From SMYC01 sp963578475 (GTDB lineage: Bacteria > Acidobacteriota > Vicinamibacteria > Marinacidobacterales > SMYC01): a stretch of 64,000 nt of DNA. Position 1 is the stretch's first letter, and every line of letters starts with the position of its first letter. Shown here piece after piece: positions 40,596 to 49,344 of this stretch. Under the pieces are notes generated by a model, which had not been told where the DNA came from, did no database searches, and saw only the letters and a program-made list of their open reading frames with translations. Both the position numbers and the translations under genes were made by a program. The stretch is taken from positions 1 through 64,000 of the forward strand of contig CAUZCL010000002.1 in the NCBI GenBank assembly GCA_963578475.1. The letters are read 5' to 3'.

Positions 40596-43034
40596 ATGTT
40601 CGAGCGATACACCGAACGAGCGAAGCGGGTCATCTTCTTCGCTCGGTATGAAGCCGCGCAATTAGGCAGCAATTCCATCGAGACCGAGCATCTCCTGCTC
40701 GGACTTATCCGTGAAGGTAAGGGGCTCACGAGTCGTATCTTTGCGAAGTCCCATCTCTCGATGGAGAGCATCCGGAAAGAGATCGAGGGCCGGATTGTGA
40801 TCCGGGATCAAGTTTCGACCTCGGTCGAGATCCCGCTTTCCGCGGAGTCCAAACGGGTCTTGACCTACGCGGCGGAAGAGGCCGAGAGGCTCGTCCATCA
40901 CTACATCGGGACGGAGCACATCCTGCTCGGCATCTTGAGGGAAGAGAAGTCGGTCGCCGCGAGCATCCTTCACGAGCGCGGGCTACGGATCAACTCCGTG
41001 CGTGAGGACATCGTCCAAGAGCTCAACCAAAAAGCGACGACGTCCAAGGCCAAAGAGACACCTTTGCTCACGGAGTTCAGCCGTGACTTGACGGAGTCCG
41101 CGAGCCGCGGACAGCTCGATCCTCTCATTGGGCGGGAATCGGAGCTCGATCGCGCGATCCAGGTGCTCTGCCGTCGCAGCAAGAACAACCCGGTTCTGAT
41201 TGGCGAGCCCGGTGTCGGAAAGACGGCCATCGTCGAGGGCCTCGCGAACAAGATCGTGCACGGCGATGTGCCGCTCTTCCTCGCGGATAAGCGTATTTTG
41301 GCGCTCGATATCTCTCTCGTCGTCGCGGGCACAAAATATCGCGGTCAATTCGAAGAGCGGCTCAAGACGATCATGAAAGAGCTCTCCGAGAATCCGAACG
41401 TCATCATTTTTATCGACGAGCTGCACACGCTCGTCGGCGCTGGCTCGGCGGAAGGCTCGCTCGACGCGGCGAACATCCTGAAACCCGCGCTCTCTCGCGG
41501 CGAGATCCAGTGCATTGGCGCGACCACCCCGGGCGAGTACCGCAAATATATCGAGCGGGATCGCAGTTTGGAGAGGCGTTTTCAAGGGGTGAAGGTCTCG
41601 AGCCCGAGCGAGAAAGAGACGATCGAGATTCTTCAGGGCATCAAAGAGCGCTACGGCGCGTTCCACCACGTGAGCTATACGGATGAAGCAATAGAATCAG
41701 CCGTCTATCAATCCCACCGCTACATCACCGACCGGTTTCTTCCAGACAAGTCCATCGATCTGCTCGACGAGGCAGGCTCTCGAGTCAAGCTCCGCGAGTC
41801 GACGTTCTCGACGGAGTTCGCCGACCTCAGAAAGCAGATTCGCGTCATCGCGGACCACATGGACAGCGCGATTGAGAACAAGGATTTCGAGCGCGCTGCG
41901 CTCTATCGCGACGAAGAGATCGCCCAGCGGGAGAGCCTGCAGTTCATCCGCGAGCGCTGGGAGCTCAAGAACTTCGAACGTCCCCGCGTCGAGCGCCGGG
42001 ACATTGACGAGGTTGTCTCGCGCTGGACGGGGATCCCGCTCGCTTCGATCAAGGAAGAGGAGACCGAGAAGCTGCTCCGTATGGAGGAAGAGCTCCACAA
42101 ACGCATCGTGAGCCAGGTACAAGCGGTGTCCGGGCTCTCGCGCGCCATCCGTCGCTCGCGCGCCGGGCTCAAGAACCCGAACCGTCCGGTGGGCTCGTTT
42201 ATTTTTCTCGGTCCTACCGGCGTGGGAAAAACCGAGGTAGCTCGCTCGCTTGCCGACTTTCTCTTCGGAACCCAAAAGGCACTCATCCGTTTCGACATGA
42301 GCGAGTACATGGAGAAGCACTCGGTGTCGAAACTGATAGGCTCGCCTCCCGGATATGTCGGTCACGAGGAAGGTGGCCAGCTAACCGAGAAAGTGAAGCG
42401 CGACCCCTATTGCGTCATCCTCCTGGACGAAGTCGAGAAGGCCCACCCGGACGTATTCAACATCCTGCTGCAGGTGTTCGAGGATGGCCAACTGACGGAC
42501 GGGCTCGGCAACACCATCGATTTCAAGAACTCCATCATCATTATGACGTCCAATATTGGCGCGCGCCACATCGAGAAGAAAGGGCGCGTCGGCTTCCAGT
42601 CGAACGATGCTTCAACGGCTGCCGTTCGGATCCATGACATGGTGATGGGCGAGGTCAAGAAAACCTTCAACCCCGAATTCATCAACCGCATCGACGAGAT
42701 TATCGTCTTCGATGCTCTGACCGACGAAGATTTGAGGAAGATAATCCTTCTGCTCGTCGAGCAGATGAACGATGTCTTGAAAGACAAGAAGCTTCATGTC
42801 GTACTCACCGAGGACGCGGTGAACTGGATCATCGAGAGCACCTGTCGGGACCGTTCCTACGGCGCGCGCCCCTTGAGGCGAGCGCTGCAGAAATATGTCG
42901 AGGACCCGCTCTCGGAGGCATTCATTCGCGGCACCGTCAAACCCGGCCAACCTGTAGAGATTTTTGCGGACGGAGACGAGCTCGGTTTAAGACAGACGGA
43001 AGCGGAAGCGGTGGAAGAGCCGCTTCCGGTCTGA
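40596..43034 (+). CDS. clpC: ATP-dependent Clp protease ATPase ClpC
   Basis: An 812-residue class I Hsp100. The N-terminal double Clp-N repeat starts MFERYTERAKRVIFFARYEA. The first AAA+ has Walker A GEPGVGKTAIVEG. A middle UVR-like coiled segment (about 425-460) separates it from the second AAA+ with GPTGVGKTEVARSL. The tripeptide VGF in GRVGFQSND is in the loop that docks on ClpP, so it should work with ClpP rather than only as a disaggregase. Start ATG 40596 has GGAG just upstream; TTG 40587 is also in frame. Its likely substrates are misfolded or tagged cytosolic proteins. Confidence 0.96.
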   Translation: MFERYTERAKRVIFFARYEAAQLGSNSIETEHLLLGLIREGKGLTSRIFAKSHLSMESIRKEIEGRIVIRDQVSTSVEIPLSAESKRVLTYAAEEAERLVHHYIGTEHILLGILREEKSVAASILHERGLRINSVREDIVQELNQKATTSKAKETPLLTEFSRDLTESASRGQLDPLIGRESELDRAIQVLCRRSKNNPVLIGEPGVGKTAIVEGLANKIVHGDVPLFLADKRILALDISLVVAGTKYRGQFEERLKTIMKELSENPNVIIFIDELHTLVGAGSAEGSLDAANILKPALSRGEIQCIGATTPGEYRKYIERDRSLERRFQGVKVSSPSEKETIEILQGIKERYGAFHHVSYTDEAIESAVYQSHRYITDRFLPDKSIDLLDEAGSRVKLRESTFSTEFADLRKQIRVIADHMDSAIENKDFERAALYRDEEIAQRESLQFIRERWELKNFERPRVERRDIDEVVSRWTGIPLASIKEEETEKLLRMEEELHKRIVSQVQAVSGLSRAIRRSRAGLKNPNRPVGSFIFLGPTGVGKTEVARSLADFLFGTQKALIRFDMSEYMEKHSVSKLIGSPPGYVGHEEGGQLTEKVKRDPYCVILLDEVEKAHPDVFNILLQVFEDGQLTDGLGNTIDFKNSIIIMTSNIGARHIEKKGRVGFQSNDASTAAVRIHDMVMGEVKKTFNPEFINRIDEIIVFDALTDEDLRKIILLLVEQMNDVLKDKKLHVVLTEDAVNWIIESTCRDRSYGARPLRRALQKYVEDPLSEAFIRGTVKPGQPVEIFADGDELGLRQTEAEAVEEPLPV

Positions 43035-43059
43035 CAATTTGGAATAAAGGGAATCAGCG

Positions 43060-45477
43060 ATGCCCCACTGGCGTTTCCACAGCGTTCTCTTGTCGATGCT
43101 GCTCCCACCCCTCGTCCTCGCTCAGGAGAACAATATCGAGCGGATCGAAATTCAGGGCAACACTATTGTCGACTCCGAGACCTATCAGTTTCACTTGACG
43201 CAGAAAGTCGGCGACCCGTATGACCGTGACCATGCTCTTGACGATTTCCGCGCTTTGTGGGGGACGGGCTTTCTCGACGACTTGACGCTCGAAGTGACGG
43301 ATGGCGAGCGCGGCAAAGTCGTTACTTATGTAGTCGCCGAGCGTCCTCGGGTTCAGGCTCTCGACTTCGTCGGATCGGAAGAGATTAGCGCGAAAGACAT
43401 TACAGAAAAGCTCGAGGAAGAAGAAGCCGAGATCAGGATAGAGGATTTCTACGATCCGGCCAGAGTCGTCAAAGCGGAGAACATCATCCGGGAGATGCTC
43501 GTCGATAAAGGTAGGACCGATGGCTCGGTGTCGAGCCGTATCGACGTGCTCGAGGAAGGCGGCGTCAAAATCGTTTTCGACATCAAAGACGAGCAGAAGA
43601 TTCGGATCAAGCAAATCCACTTCGATGGCGCCGAGTATTTCGACGACTGGCGGCTTCGCTGGGGGATGAAGAAGACCAAAGAGAGCCACGCGCTGGGTGC
43701 TCTCATGGGTGGCAGCACCTATACGGAAGAAACATACGCCGCTGATATCGAGCACGTGCGGGAAGTCTATCTCAATAGCGGCTTCGTGGACGTATCCTTC
43801 GGACCACCCAAGATGGAGTACGAGGACGGGACCTCCCGATTTCTCTTTTGGAAGAAACCGCGCCGCTGGTTGAGCCTGAGCATTCCTGTAGTCGAAGGGA
43901 AGCAATATCGGGTTGGGAAGGTGTCTATCGAGGGCTCTGACCTCATGCGCGAGGAGTTCATCAAGAGCTACTTCAAGCTGATACCCGGAGAGGTTTACGA
44001 CGAATCCAAGATTACCAAAGGGTTAGAGAAGCTGCGTGAGCTCTACGGCGCTCGCGGCTACATTCAGTTCACCGGCTTCCCCATCAAGCAGCCCGTTCCG
44101 GATACAGACCTCGTCAACGTGACGATCAACCTCAACGAAGACCAGCAATATTTCGTCAATCAGATTGACTTCAAAGGCAATACGACGACGCGCGACAAGG
44201 TCATCCGTCGCGAGATGTGGCTGAACGAGCAGGATGTCATGAATATGGAGCTGCTCAAGATGTCGATTCAGCGCATCAACCAGCTCGGCTATTTTCAGCC
44301 CATCGAAGAGCCCGACATCCAGCCGGTGGAGGGCGAGGAGAACAAGCTCGACATCACTCTCCGGCTCGCCGAGCAGAATCGGAACCAGTTTAGTTTCGGC
44401 GGTGGCGTATCGGGGCTCGAAGGTGCGTTCATCAACCTCTCTTTTCAGACGACGAACTTTCTCGGCCGTGGAGAGACGGCCTCCTTCTCGCTCCAAACGG
44501 GAAGCCGCACCCGGAATTTTCGGACCGCTATCACCGACCCCTATTTCCTGGACAAGTCGATAACGCTCGGCTTCGACGTCTTCAAGCGGACGCTGCGTCT
44601 TCCGCAATTCACACGTGACGACACGGGTGCCGGGCTCGTCTTTGGTATCCCGATCAAGCGCTTCTCGCGCCTGTTCTTGAACTACAACTATTCGGTGATC
44701 ATAACCTCGGAGCCCGATCCGGACATCGTCCTGACCATCAACGATTTGTTCATGAACCCGATGTTTCTCGACCCGCGTTTTATGGGCATCCACGGCGACT
44801 TCATCTCGAGCAAGGTGACGCCCTCTTTTATCCACAACACCACCGACAACCCGATCTTTCCGTTCCGGGGCAAACGTTATACGGTGAGCTACGCCGTTGC
44901 CGGCGGGATTTTGGGGGGCACCGTCAACTATCACAAGCCGACTTTCGAAGGCGTCTGGTACCTGCCGGTTACCCGTACGACGAATTTCGGCTTTCGCGCG
45001 ATGGTTTCCTGGCTCAAAGGCACAGCCGATAGTCGCGTGGTCCAAGGGGAGCTCGACGAGGCGGCCGGAGACCTCATTCTCGACGTCCAGCAAACCGGTA
45101 TTCCGTTCTTCGAGCGCTTCTTCCTCGGGGGTGAGAATCAGATTCGCGGCTACGACATCCGCACGATTGGCCCCCGCGACCCTCGTGGTCGCTTCATCGG
45201 CGGCAACAAGTTGATCTTGTTGAACATAGAATATTACATCCCGATTGCTGGCCCGCTGCGAATGGTTCTGTTTTTCGATGCCGGGCAGGCCTATGCCGAG
45301 AACACGTCGTGGAATTTTTCCATGCTCCAAGATTTGAGGACGTCGACAGGGGCGGAAATGCGCTTCTTCGTGCCGGTCCTGAACGTACCGTTCCGCCTGA
45401 TTTGGGCTTATAATCCACATCGCGACGCTTTTCAGCCGGCCACTGCTTTTCGGTTCGGTATCGGAACGACGTTTTAG
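43060..45477 (+). CDS. bamA: Outer membrane protein assembly factor BamA
   Basis: An 805-residue Omp85 protein. A signal peptide (about 1-22, ending VLA) is followed by five POTRA-like domains (the first starting IERIEIQGNTIVD) and a C-terminal 16-strand barrel. The barrel has the conserved FFLGGENQIRGYD motif that closes loop 6, and ends FRFGIGTTF with a terminal Phe. It inserts beta-barrel proteins into the outer membrane. The order bamA-skp-fabZ-lpxA-lpxI is the common envelope operon. lpxD, normally between skp and fabZ, is absent here. Confidence 0.95.
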   Translation: MPHWRFHSVLLSMLLPPLVLAQENNIERIEIQGNTIVDSETYQFHLTQKVGDPYDRDHALDDFRALWGTGFLDDLTLEVTDGERGKVVTYVVAERPRVQALDFVGSEEISAKDITEKLEEEEAEIRIEDFYDPARVVKAENIIREMLVDKGRTDGSVSSRIDVLEEGGVKIVFDIKDEQKIRIKQIHFDGAEYFDDWRLRWGMKKTKESHALGALMGGSTYTEETYAADIEHVREVYLNSGFVDVSFGPPKMEYEDGTSRFLFWKKPRRWLSLSIPVVEGKQYRVGKVSIEGSDLMREEFIKSYFKLIPGEVYDESKITKGLEKLRELYGARGYIQFTGFPIKQPVPDTDLVNVTINLNEDQQYFVNQIDFKGNTTTRDKVIRREMWLNEQDVMNMELLKMSIQRINQLGYFQPIEEPDIQPVEGEENKLDITLRLAEQNRNQFSFGGGVSGLEGAFINLSFQTTNFLGRGETASFSLQTGSRTRNFRTAITDPYFLDKSITLGFDVFKRTLRLPQFTRDDTGAGLVFGIPIKRFSRLFLNYNYSVIITSEPDPDIVLTINDLFMNPMFLDPRFMGIHGDFISSKVTPSFIHNTTDNPIFPFRGKRYTVSYAVAGGILGGTVNYHKPTFEGVWYLPVTRTTNFGFRAMVSWLKGTADSRVVQGELDEAAGDLILDVQQTGIPFFERFFLGGENQIRGYDIRTIGPRDPRGRFIGGNKLILLNIEYYIPIAGPLRMVLFFDAGQAYAENTSWNFSMLQDLRTSTGAEMRFFVPVLNVPFRLIWAYNPHRDAFQPATAFRFGIGTTF

Positions 45478-45528
45478 AACTTCCGAGGAGCTTGAATCCC
45501 AACAAGAAGTAAAGGAGTAGTTGCAATC

Positions 45529-46131
45529 ATGAATTTATCGAGAGTAGCAAGCATCGCCACCATAGCGGTGGTCTTCCTTGCGATGGTGTGCGCGAACGTT
45601 CTTGCGCAGGAAGAGGCTTCGGGGGCGACGATTCAGGGCCCCTCGGGCGCGACCAAGATCGCCATCATCGACATCGACCGGATCGCGGCGGAATCCGTCG
45701 CGGGCAGGGCGCTTTTCAACGCGCTCCGAGGTGAGAACGAGAAAGTCGCGACGGAGACCCAGCGGCGGCAGAAGGAGATCGTCGACCTGCAGACCAAGCT
45801 GAACTCCGAGATCTTGTCACAGGACGCCAAAGTAAGACTCCAGCGGGACATCGAGCGCAAGCGCACCGACGCGCAGCGATGGGTCGAGGATGCTCAGGCA
45901 GATTTCGACGCGAAGCGGCAGGATGGCGAAGCAAAGTTCCAGGAAAAAGTTGCGCCCGTCGTCGAGCAAGTTGCACAAGAACATGGAATCGGTCTCATCT
46001 TCCGCGCTACGCCGGGTCTCACGTTCGTCTTGGATCCGACGCTCGACATCAGCCCGTTGATCGTCAAGAAACTTGACGAGACGATGGAAACGCCTGGCGA
46101 GGAAGTTCCTCCGCCGGCAAATCAGCAGTAA
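45529..46131 (+). CDS. skp: Periplasmic chaperone OmpH/Skp
   Basis: A 200-residue protein with a signal peptide ending near VLAQ (about residues 1-26). A short beta strand (TKIAIIDIDRIAAES) is followed by a long charged helical part (ENEKVATETQRRQKEIVDL), typical of Skp tentacles that cradle unfolded outer-membrane proteins. The C-terminus returns to a beta strand, then an acidic/Pro tail. GGAG lies about 12 bases before ATG 45529. It sits directly after bamA, its functional partner. Confidence 0.92.
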   Translation: MNLSRVASIATIAVVFLAMVCANVLAQEEASGATIQGPSGATKIAIIDIDRIAAESVAGRALFNALRGENEKVATETQRRQKEIVDLQTKLNSEILSQDAKVRLQRDIERKRTDAQRWVEDAQADFDAKRQDGEAKFQEKVAPVVEQVAQEHGIGLIFRATPGLTFVLDPTLDISPLIVKKLDETMETPGEEVPPPANQQ

Positions 46132-46152
46132 AAACTGGACAACGAATCCCTG

Positions 46153-46593
46153 ATGCCCGAGATGGACATCCAGTGGATCATGGAGCGGCTACCGCATCGT
46201 TATCCGCTCCTGATGCTGGATAGGGTCGTCGAGCTCGTCCCCGACGAGCGTATCCACGCCCGCAAGAACGTCACCATCAATGAAGAGTTCTTTGCGGGGC
46301 ACTTCCCGAACCTGCCCGTCATGCCGGGGGTGCTGATCCTCGAGGCCATGGCGCAGGCGGGGGGGTTGATGGTCCTGCCGCAAGACGGAAGCGCCGCGGG
46401 AAAAGCGTTCTATCTCGTGAGCATCGACCGTGCCAAGTTCCGACGGCCGGTGGTTCCCGGGGATCGGCTCGAGATTCATGTGACGGTCGCGAAAGCGCGC
46501 GGCAACTTCCGGAAGCTTGAGGCTCGCGTCGAAGTCGAAGGACAGATTGCGGCCGAAGCCGAGCTGATGCTGACGGGAGTGGATGCGCGATGA
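46153..46593 (+). CDS. fabZ: 3-hydroxyacyl-ACP dehydratase FabZ
   Basis: A 146-residue hot-dog-fold dehydratase that converts 3-hydroxyacyl-ACP to trans-2-enoyl-ACP. The catalytic His is in FFAGHFPNLPVMPGVLILEA, and the Glu lies within the following helix (LEAMAQAGGLM). LPHRYPLLMLDRV at the N-terminus is typical. ATG 46153 or 46162 may start it. The stop overlaps the lpxA ATG by 4 bases. In this operon it balances 3-hydroxyacyl use between fatty acid and lipid A synthesis. Confidence 0.96.
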   Translation: MPEMDIQWIMERLPHRYPLLMLDRVVELVPDERIHARKNVTINEEFFAGHFPNLPVMPGVLILEAMAQAGGLMVLPQDGSAAGKAFYLVSIDRAKFRRPVVPGDRLEIHVTVAKARGNFRKLEARVEVEGQIAAEAELMLTGVDAR

Positions 46594-47432
46594 GCACGTC
46601 TGCCGTGGACTGTCACTCGACGGCCGTCGTGCACGAGAGAGCGCAGCTCGCCGAAGGCGTTCGCGTCGGGCCTTACACCGTCATTGGCGAGCACGTTGAG
46701 ATCGAGCGAGACACCGTCATCGACTCGAATGTGGTCATTGACGGGTACACGAAGATTGGCGAGCGGTGTCGCGTTTTTCCGTTCGCCTCAATTGGCCTCG
46801 AGCCTCAGGACCTGAAGTTCGAGGGCGAAATCTCGACGCTCGAGATCGGCAACGAGAACGTTTTTCGCGAGTTCGTCACGGTCCATCGCGGTACGGCGCT
46901 CGGCGGCAGCCGTACGGTCATCGGTGACGAGAATTTGTTCATGGCTTATACCCATGTGGCGCATGATTGCCAAATTGGGAGCGGCGCCATCTTCGGCAAT
47001 GCGGCTACCCTCGGCGGCCACGTTAGCGTGGATGATCACGCAACGGTGAGCGCTTTTTCCGGCGTCCATCAGTTCTGCCGCGTGGGTACCTACGCTTTCG
47101 TCGGAGGCTATACCGTCATCACCAAAGATGTCCTGCCGTTCTCGAAGACTGTCGGCAATCGCGCGCGTCTCTACGGGGTCAATACGGTTGGTCTCGAGCG
47201 ACGGGAATTCGGCCGCGACCGCATCGAGAAGATTCGCTCCGCCTTCCGTACGCTCCAGCAACCGAGCCTCAACGTCTCACAGGCCCTCGACCAGCTCGAA
47301 GAGCCTGACGTGAACGACGTGAATGACGGAATGGACCACGATGTGCGCGCGATTATCGATTTCGTACGCGGCTCCAAGCGAGGCGTCATCGTCAAGCGCG
47401 GCCGTGAGGACTCGGACTCGGACGCCGACTGA
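46590..47432 (+). CDS. lpxA: UDP-N-acetylglucosamine acyltransferase LpxA
   Basis: A 280-residue left-handed beta-helix protein with many hexapeptide repeats (for example VIGEHVEIERDTVIDSNVVI). The catalytic His is in AYTHVAHDCQIG, and HQFCRVGTYAFVGG fits the acyl-binding part. It adds the 3-hydroxyacyl chain to UDP-GlcNAc (or its 3-amino analogue), the first step of lipid A. A C-terminal helical part ends in an unusual acidic/Arg tail (KRGREDSDSDAD). The presence of a GnnA-like gene two genes downstream raises the chance that it uses the amino sugar. Confidence 0.94.
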   Translation: MSTSAVDCHSTAVVHERAQLAEGVRVGPYTVIGEHVEIERDTVIDSNVVIDGYTKIGERCRVFPFASIGLEPQDLKFEGEISTLEIGNENVFREFVTVHRGTALGGSRTVIGDENLFMAYTHVAHDCQIGSGAIFGNAATLGGHVSVDDHATVSAFSGVHQFCRVGTYAFVGGYTVITKDVLPFSKTVGNRARLYGVNTVGLERREFGRDRIEKIRSAFRTLQQPSLNVSQALDQLEEPDVNDVNDGMDHDVRAIIDFVRGSKRGVIVKRGREDSDSDAD

Positions 47433-47448
47433 GGGTTTCTCGAAGCGC

Positions 47449-48273
47449 GTGTCCGAGCCGAGCTCACTTCCTTCGACTGTTGGCTTGATTGCTGGCGAAG
47501 GGGTGTTTCCCTTCATGGTGCTTGATGAAGCGGCGCGCCGCGGGATCGAAGTCGTGACCCTGGCGATAAAAGGCGAGGCGGACCCCGCGCTCGCACAGAA
47601 AGCCTCCGGACAATTTCACACGATCGGTATTGGCCAGCTCTCTAAATGCGTGCGGATTTTTCGCGATGCGGGCATATCTCGAGCGATCATGGCGGGGCGC
47701 GTGCGCCATGTCAGCGCCTTTCAGATCCTGCGACCGGATCGCCTTACGCTCAAAGTCCTCGCGAGGCTCTCGTCTCGAGGCACCGACGAGTTGTTGAGCA
47801 CACTTGCGGACGTGCTCGGAGAGGAAGGGGTCGAGCTCGTCGACTCGACGCTGCTCCTGCGTTCTCATCTGACGACAGAGGGGCCAATGACGAAGCGCGG
47901 CCCGGACAAGCGCGAGCGCGCGGATTTCGACTTCGGGGTGAAGATGGCGCGGGGCCTCGCGGGACTCGATATTGGTCAAACGGTTGTCGTCAAAACCAAG
48001 TCTGTGGTGGCGGTGGAAGCCATGGAAGGTACCGATGCCGCGATACGCCGTGCGGGTAACGTTGTGGACGGGCCGCTCACGGTGATCAAGGTGGCTCGCC
48101 CCCGCCAGGATATGCGCTTCGACGTGCCTGTTGTCGGACCGACAACTATCGAATCGATGGCCGCGTCTGGCGGGACCGCGCTCGGGCTCGAGATTGGGCG
48201 CGTGATTCTTCTCGAGCGCGAAGTACTTCTGAGAAACGCCGACGAGTGCGGGATCACCGTGGTGGGGATCTAG
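47449..48273 (+). CDS. lpxI: UDP-2,3-diacylglucosamine pyrophosphatase LpxI
   Basis: A 274-residue LpxI (DUF1009) protein, the lipid A step that replaces LpxH in many non-gammaproteobacteria. VGLIAGEGVFPFMVLDEAAR is the N-terminal block. GRVRHVSAFQILRPD, FDFGVKMARGLAGLDIGQTV and VEAMEGTDAAIRRAG are the conserved blocks around the active site; the last contains the key Asp. The GTG start at 47449 is 16 bases after lpxA; a longer open frame upstream overlaps lpxA and is rejected. lpxB is not in the window. Confidence 0.93.
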   Translation: MSEPSSLPSTVGLIAGEGVFPFMVLDEAARRGIEVVTLAIKGEADPALAQKASGQFHTIGIGQLSKCVRIFRDAGISRAIMAGRVRHVSAFQILRPDRLTLKVLARLSSRGTDELLSTLADVLGEEGVELVDSTLLLRSHLTTEGPMTKRGPDKRERADFDFGVKMARGLAGLDIGQTVVVKTKSVVAVEAMEGTDAAIRRAGNVVDGPLTVIKVARPRQDMRFDVPVVGPTTIESMAASGGTALGLEIGRVILLEREVLLRNADECGITVVGI

Positions 48274-48277
48274 TTCG

Positions 48278-49219
48278 TTGACCGAGCGGGTCAAAGTAGC
48301 CGTGGTGGGGGTCGGGCAGCTCGGCTCTCGTCACGCGCGCGTTTTTTTTGGGCTCGACAGCGCGGAGCTCGTGGGTGTCGTCGATACAGACCTCGCGCGC
48401 GCTCGCGGGGTTGCTGCGACTTACGGGGTTTGCGGTGTCTCCCATTTCGGGGAGCTCGTGAAGGACGTTCGAGCGGTGAGCGTGGCGGTCCCGACGGTCG
48501 ATCACGAGGCGGTGGTCCTCGAACTTCTCGAGGCCGGGATCCACGTGCTCGTCGAAAAACCGATTGCCTCGAGCCGAGAGCAGGCGGAGCGCATGACGAA
48601 AGCAGCCGCGGCGAAGGGCCTTCGGTTCGCCGTGGGGCACACCGAGCGTCACAATCCCGCGGTCGAGGCCTTGTTGAGTCAGCGGAAGGATCCGCGCTTT
48701 ATAGAGGTCCACCGTCTCGCTTCCTTCAGCCCTCGCAGCCTCGACATCGATGTCGTGCTCGACTTGATGATCCATGATCTCGATGTCGTCATGATGCTAG
48801 TTGGGAGGGAAGTCGCATCGCTCGAGGCCGTCGGCGTCCCGGTGCTGACCCCGCGGGTGGACATCGCCAATGCGCGTCTTCGCTTCGAAGGCGGGGCGGT
48901 GGCCAACATCACCGCGAGCCGCGTCTCGCAAGAAAAGGTGAGAAAGCTGCGAGTTTTCGAGCGCGATTGCTACGTTTCGCTCGACTATCAGAATCAAGAG
49001 GCCATCCGCTACCGAATCCTTCCGAGCGAAGGCCCGCGGCCTAACATCGAGAAGGAAGAGTTGAGCCTCGTCAACGAGGAGCCGCTGAAAAGAGAGCTCC
49101 AGGACTTTCTCGAGTCGGTGGCGGAGGGTCGAACTCCACGAGTGACGGGGGAAGACGGCACGCGTGCTTTGGTGCTGGCCTTGCGCATCGTTACGGCGAT
49201 GGAGGACTCAAATCGTTAA
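48278..49219 (+). CDS. Gfo/Idh/MocA-family oxidoreductase, possibly GnnA-like
   Basis: A 313-residue NAD(P)-dependent enzyme. The Rossmann motif is VAVVGVGQLGSRHARVF, and the family signature EKPIASSREQAERM carries the catalytic Lys. The substrate part has VGHTERHNPAVEAL and IHDLDVVMMLVGREV. It starts at TTG 48278, 4 bases after lpxI, and so belongs to the lipid A operon. GnnA, a member of this family, oxidises UDP-GlcNAc at C3 so that GnnB can make the 3-amino sugar for amide-linked lipid A. That role is plausible by position and size, but no gnnB is visible. Confidence 0.85.
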   Translation: MTERVKVAVVGVGQLGSRHARVFFGLDSAELVGVVDTDLARARGVAATYGVCGVSHFGELVKDVRAVSVAVPTVDHEAVVLELLEAGIHVLVEKPIASSREQAERMTKAAAAKGLRFAVGHTERHNPAVEALLSQRKDPRFIEVHRLASFSPRSLDIDVVLDLMIHDLDVVMMLVGREVASLEAVGVPVLTPRVDIANARLRFEGGAVANITASRVSQEKVRKLRVFERDCYVSLDYQNQEAIRYRILPSEGPRPNIEKEELSLVNEEPLKRELQDFLESVAEGRTPRVTGEDGTRALVLALRIVTAMEDSNR

Positions 49220-49344
49220 GGATGTAAAGAATGGGCCGGTCTTCTTGCTCAGCGGATCGGCCATGGTTATAATCCGGTAGGTCGTTCCCCTTCAATCAGT
49301 TGGCCGTTTGGCGATTGGGAGTGCGCGTGCAACGAGGATCTGGA

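Noticed and set aside
44023..45420. Long minus-strand open frame (465 residues) opposite bamA
   Set aside because: It is antisense to a certain gene, has no family resemblance, and arises from the GC-rich codon pattern of the plus strand.
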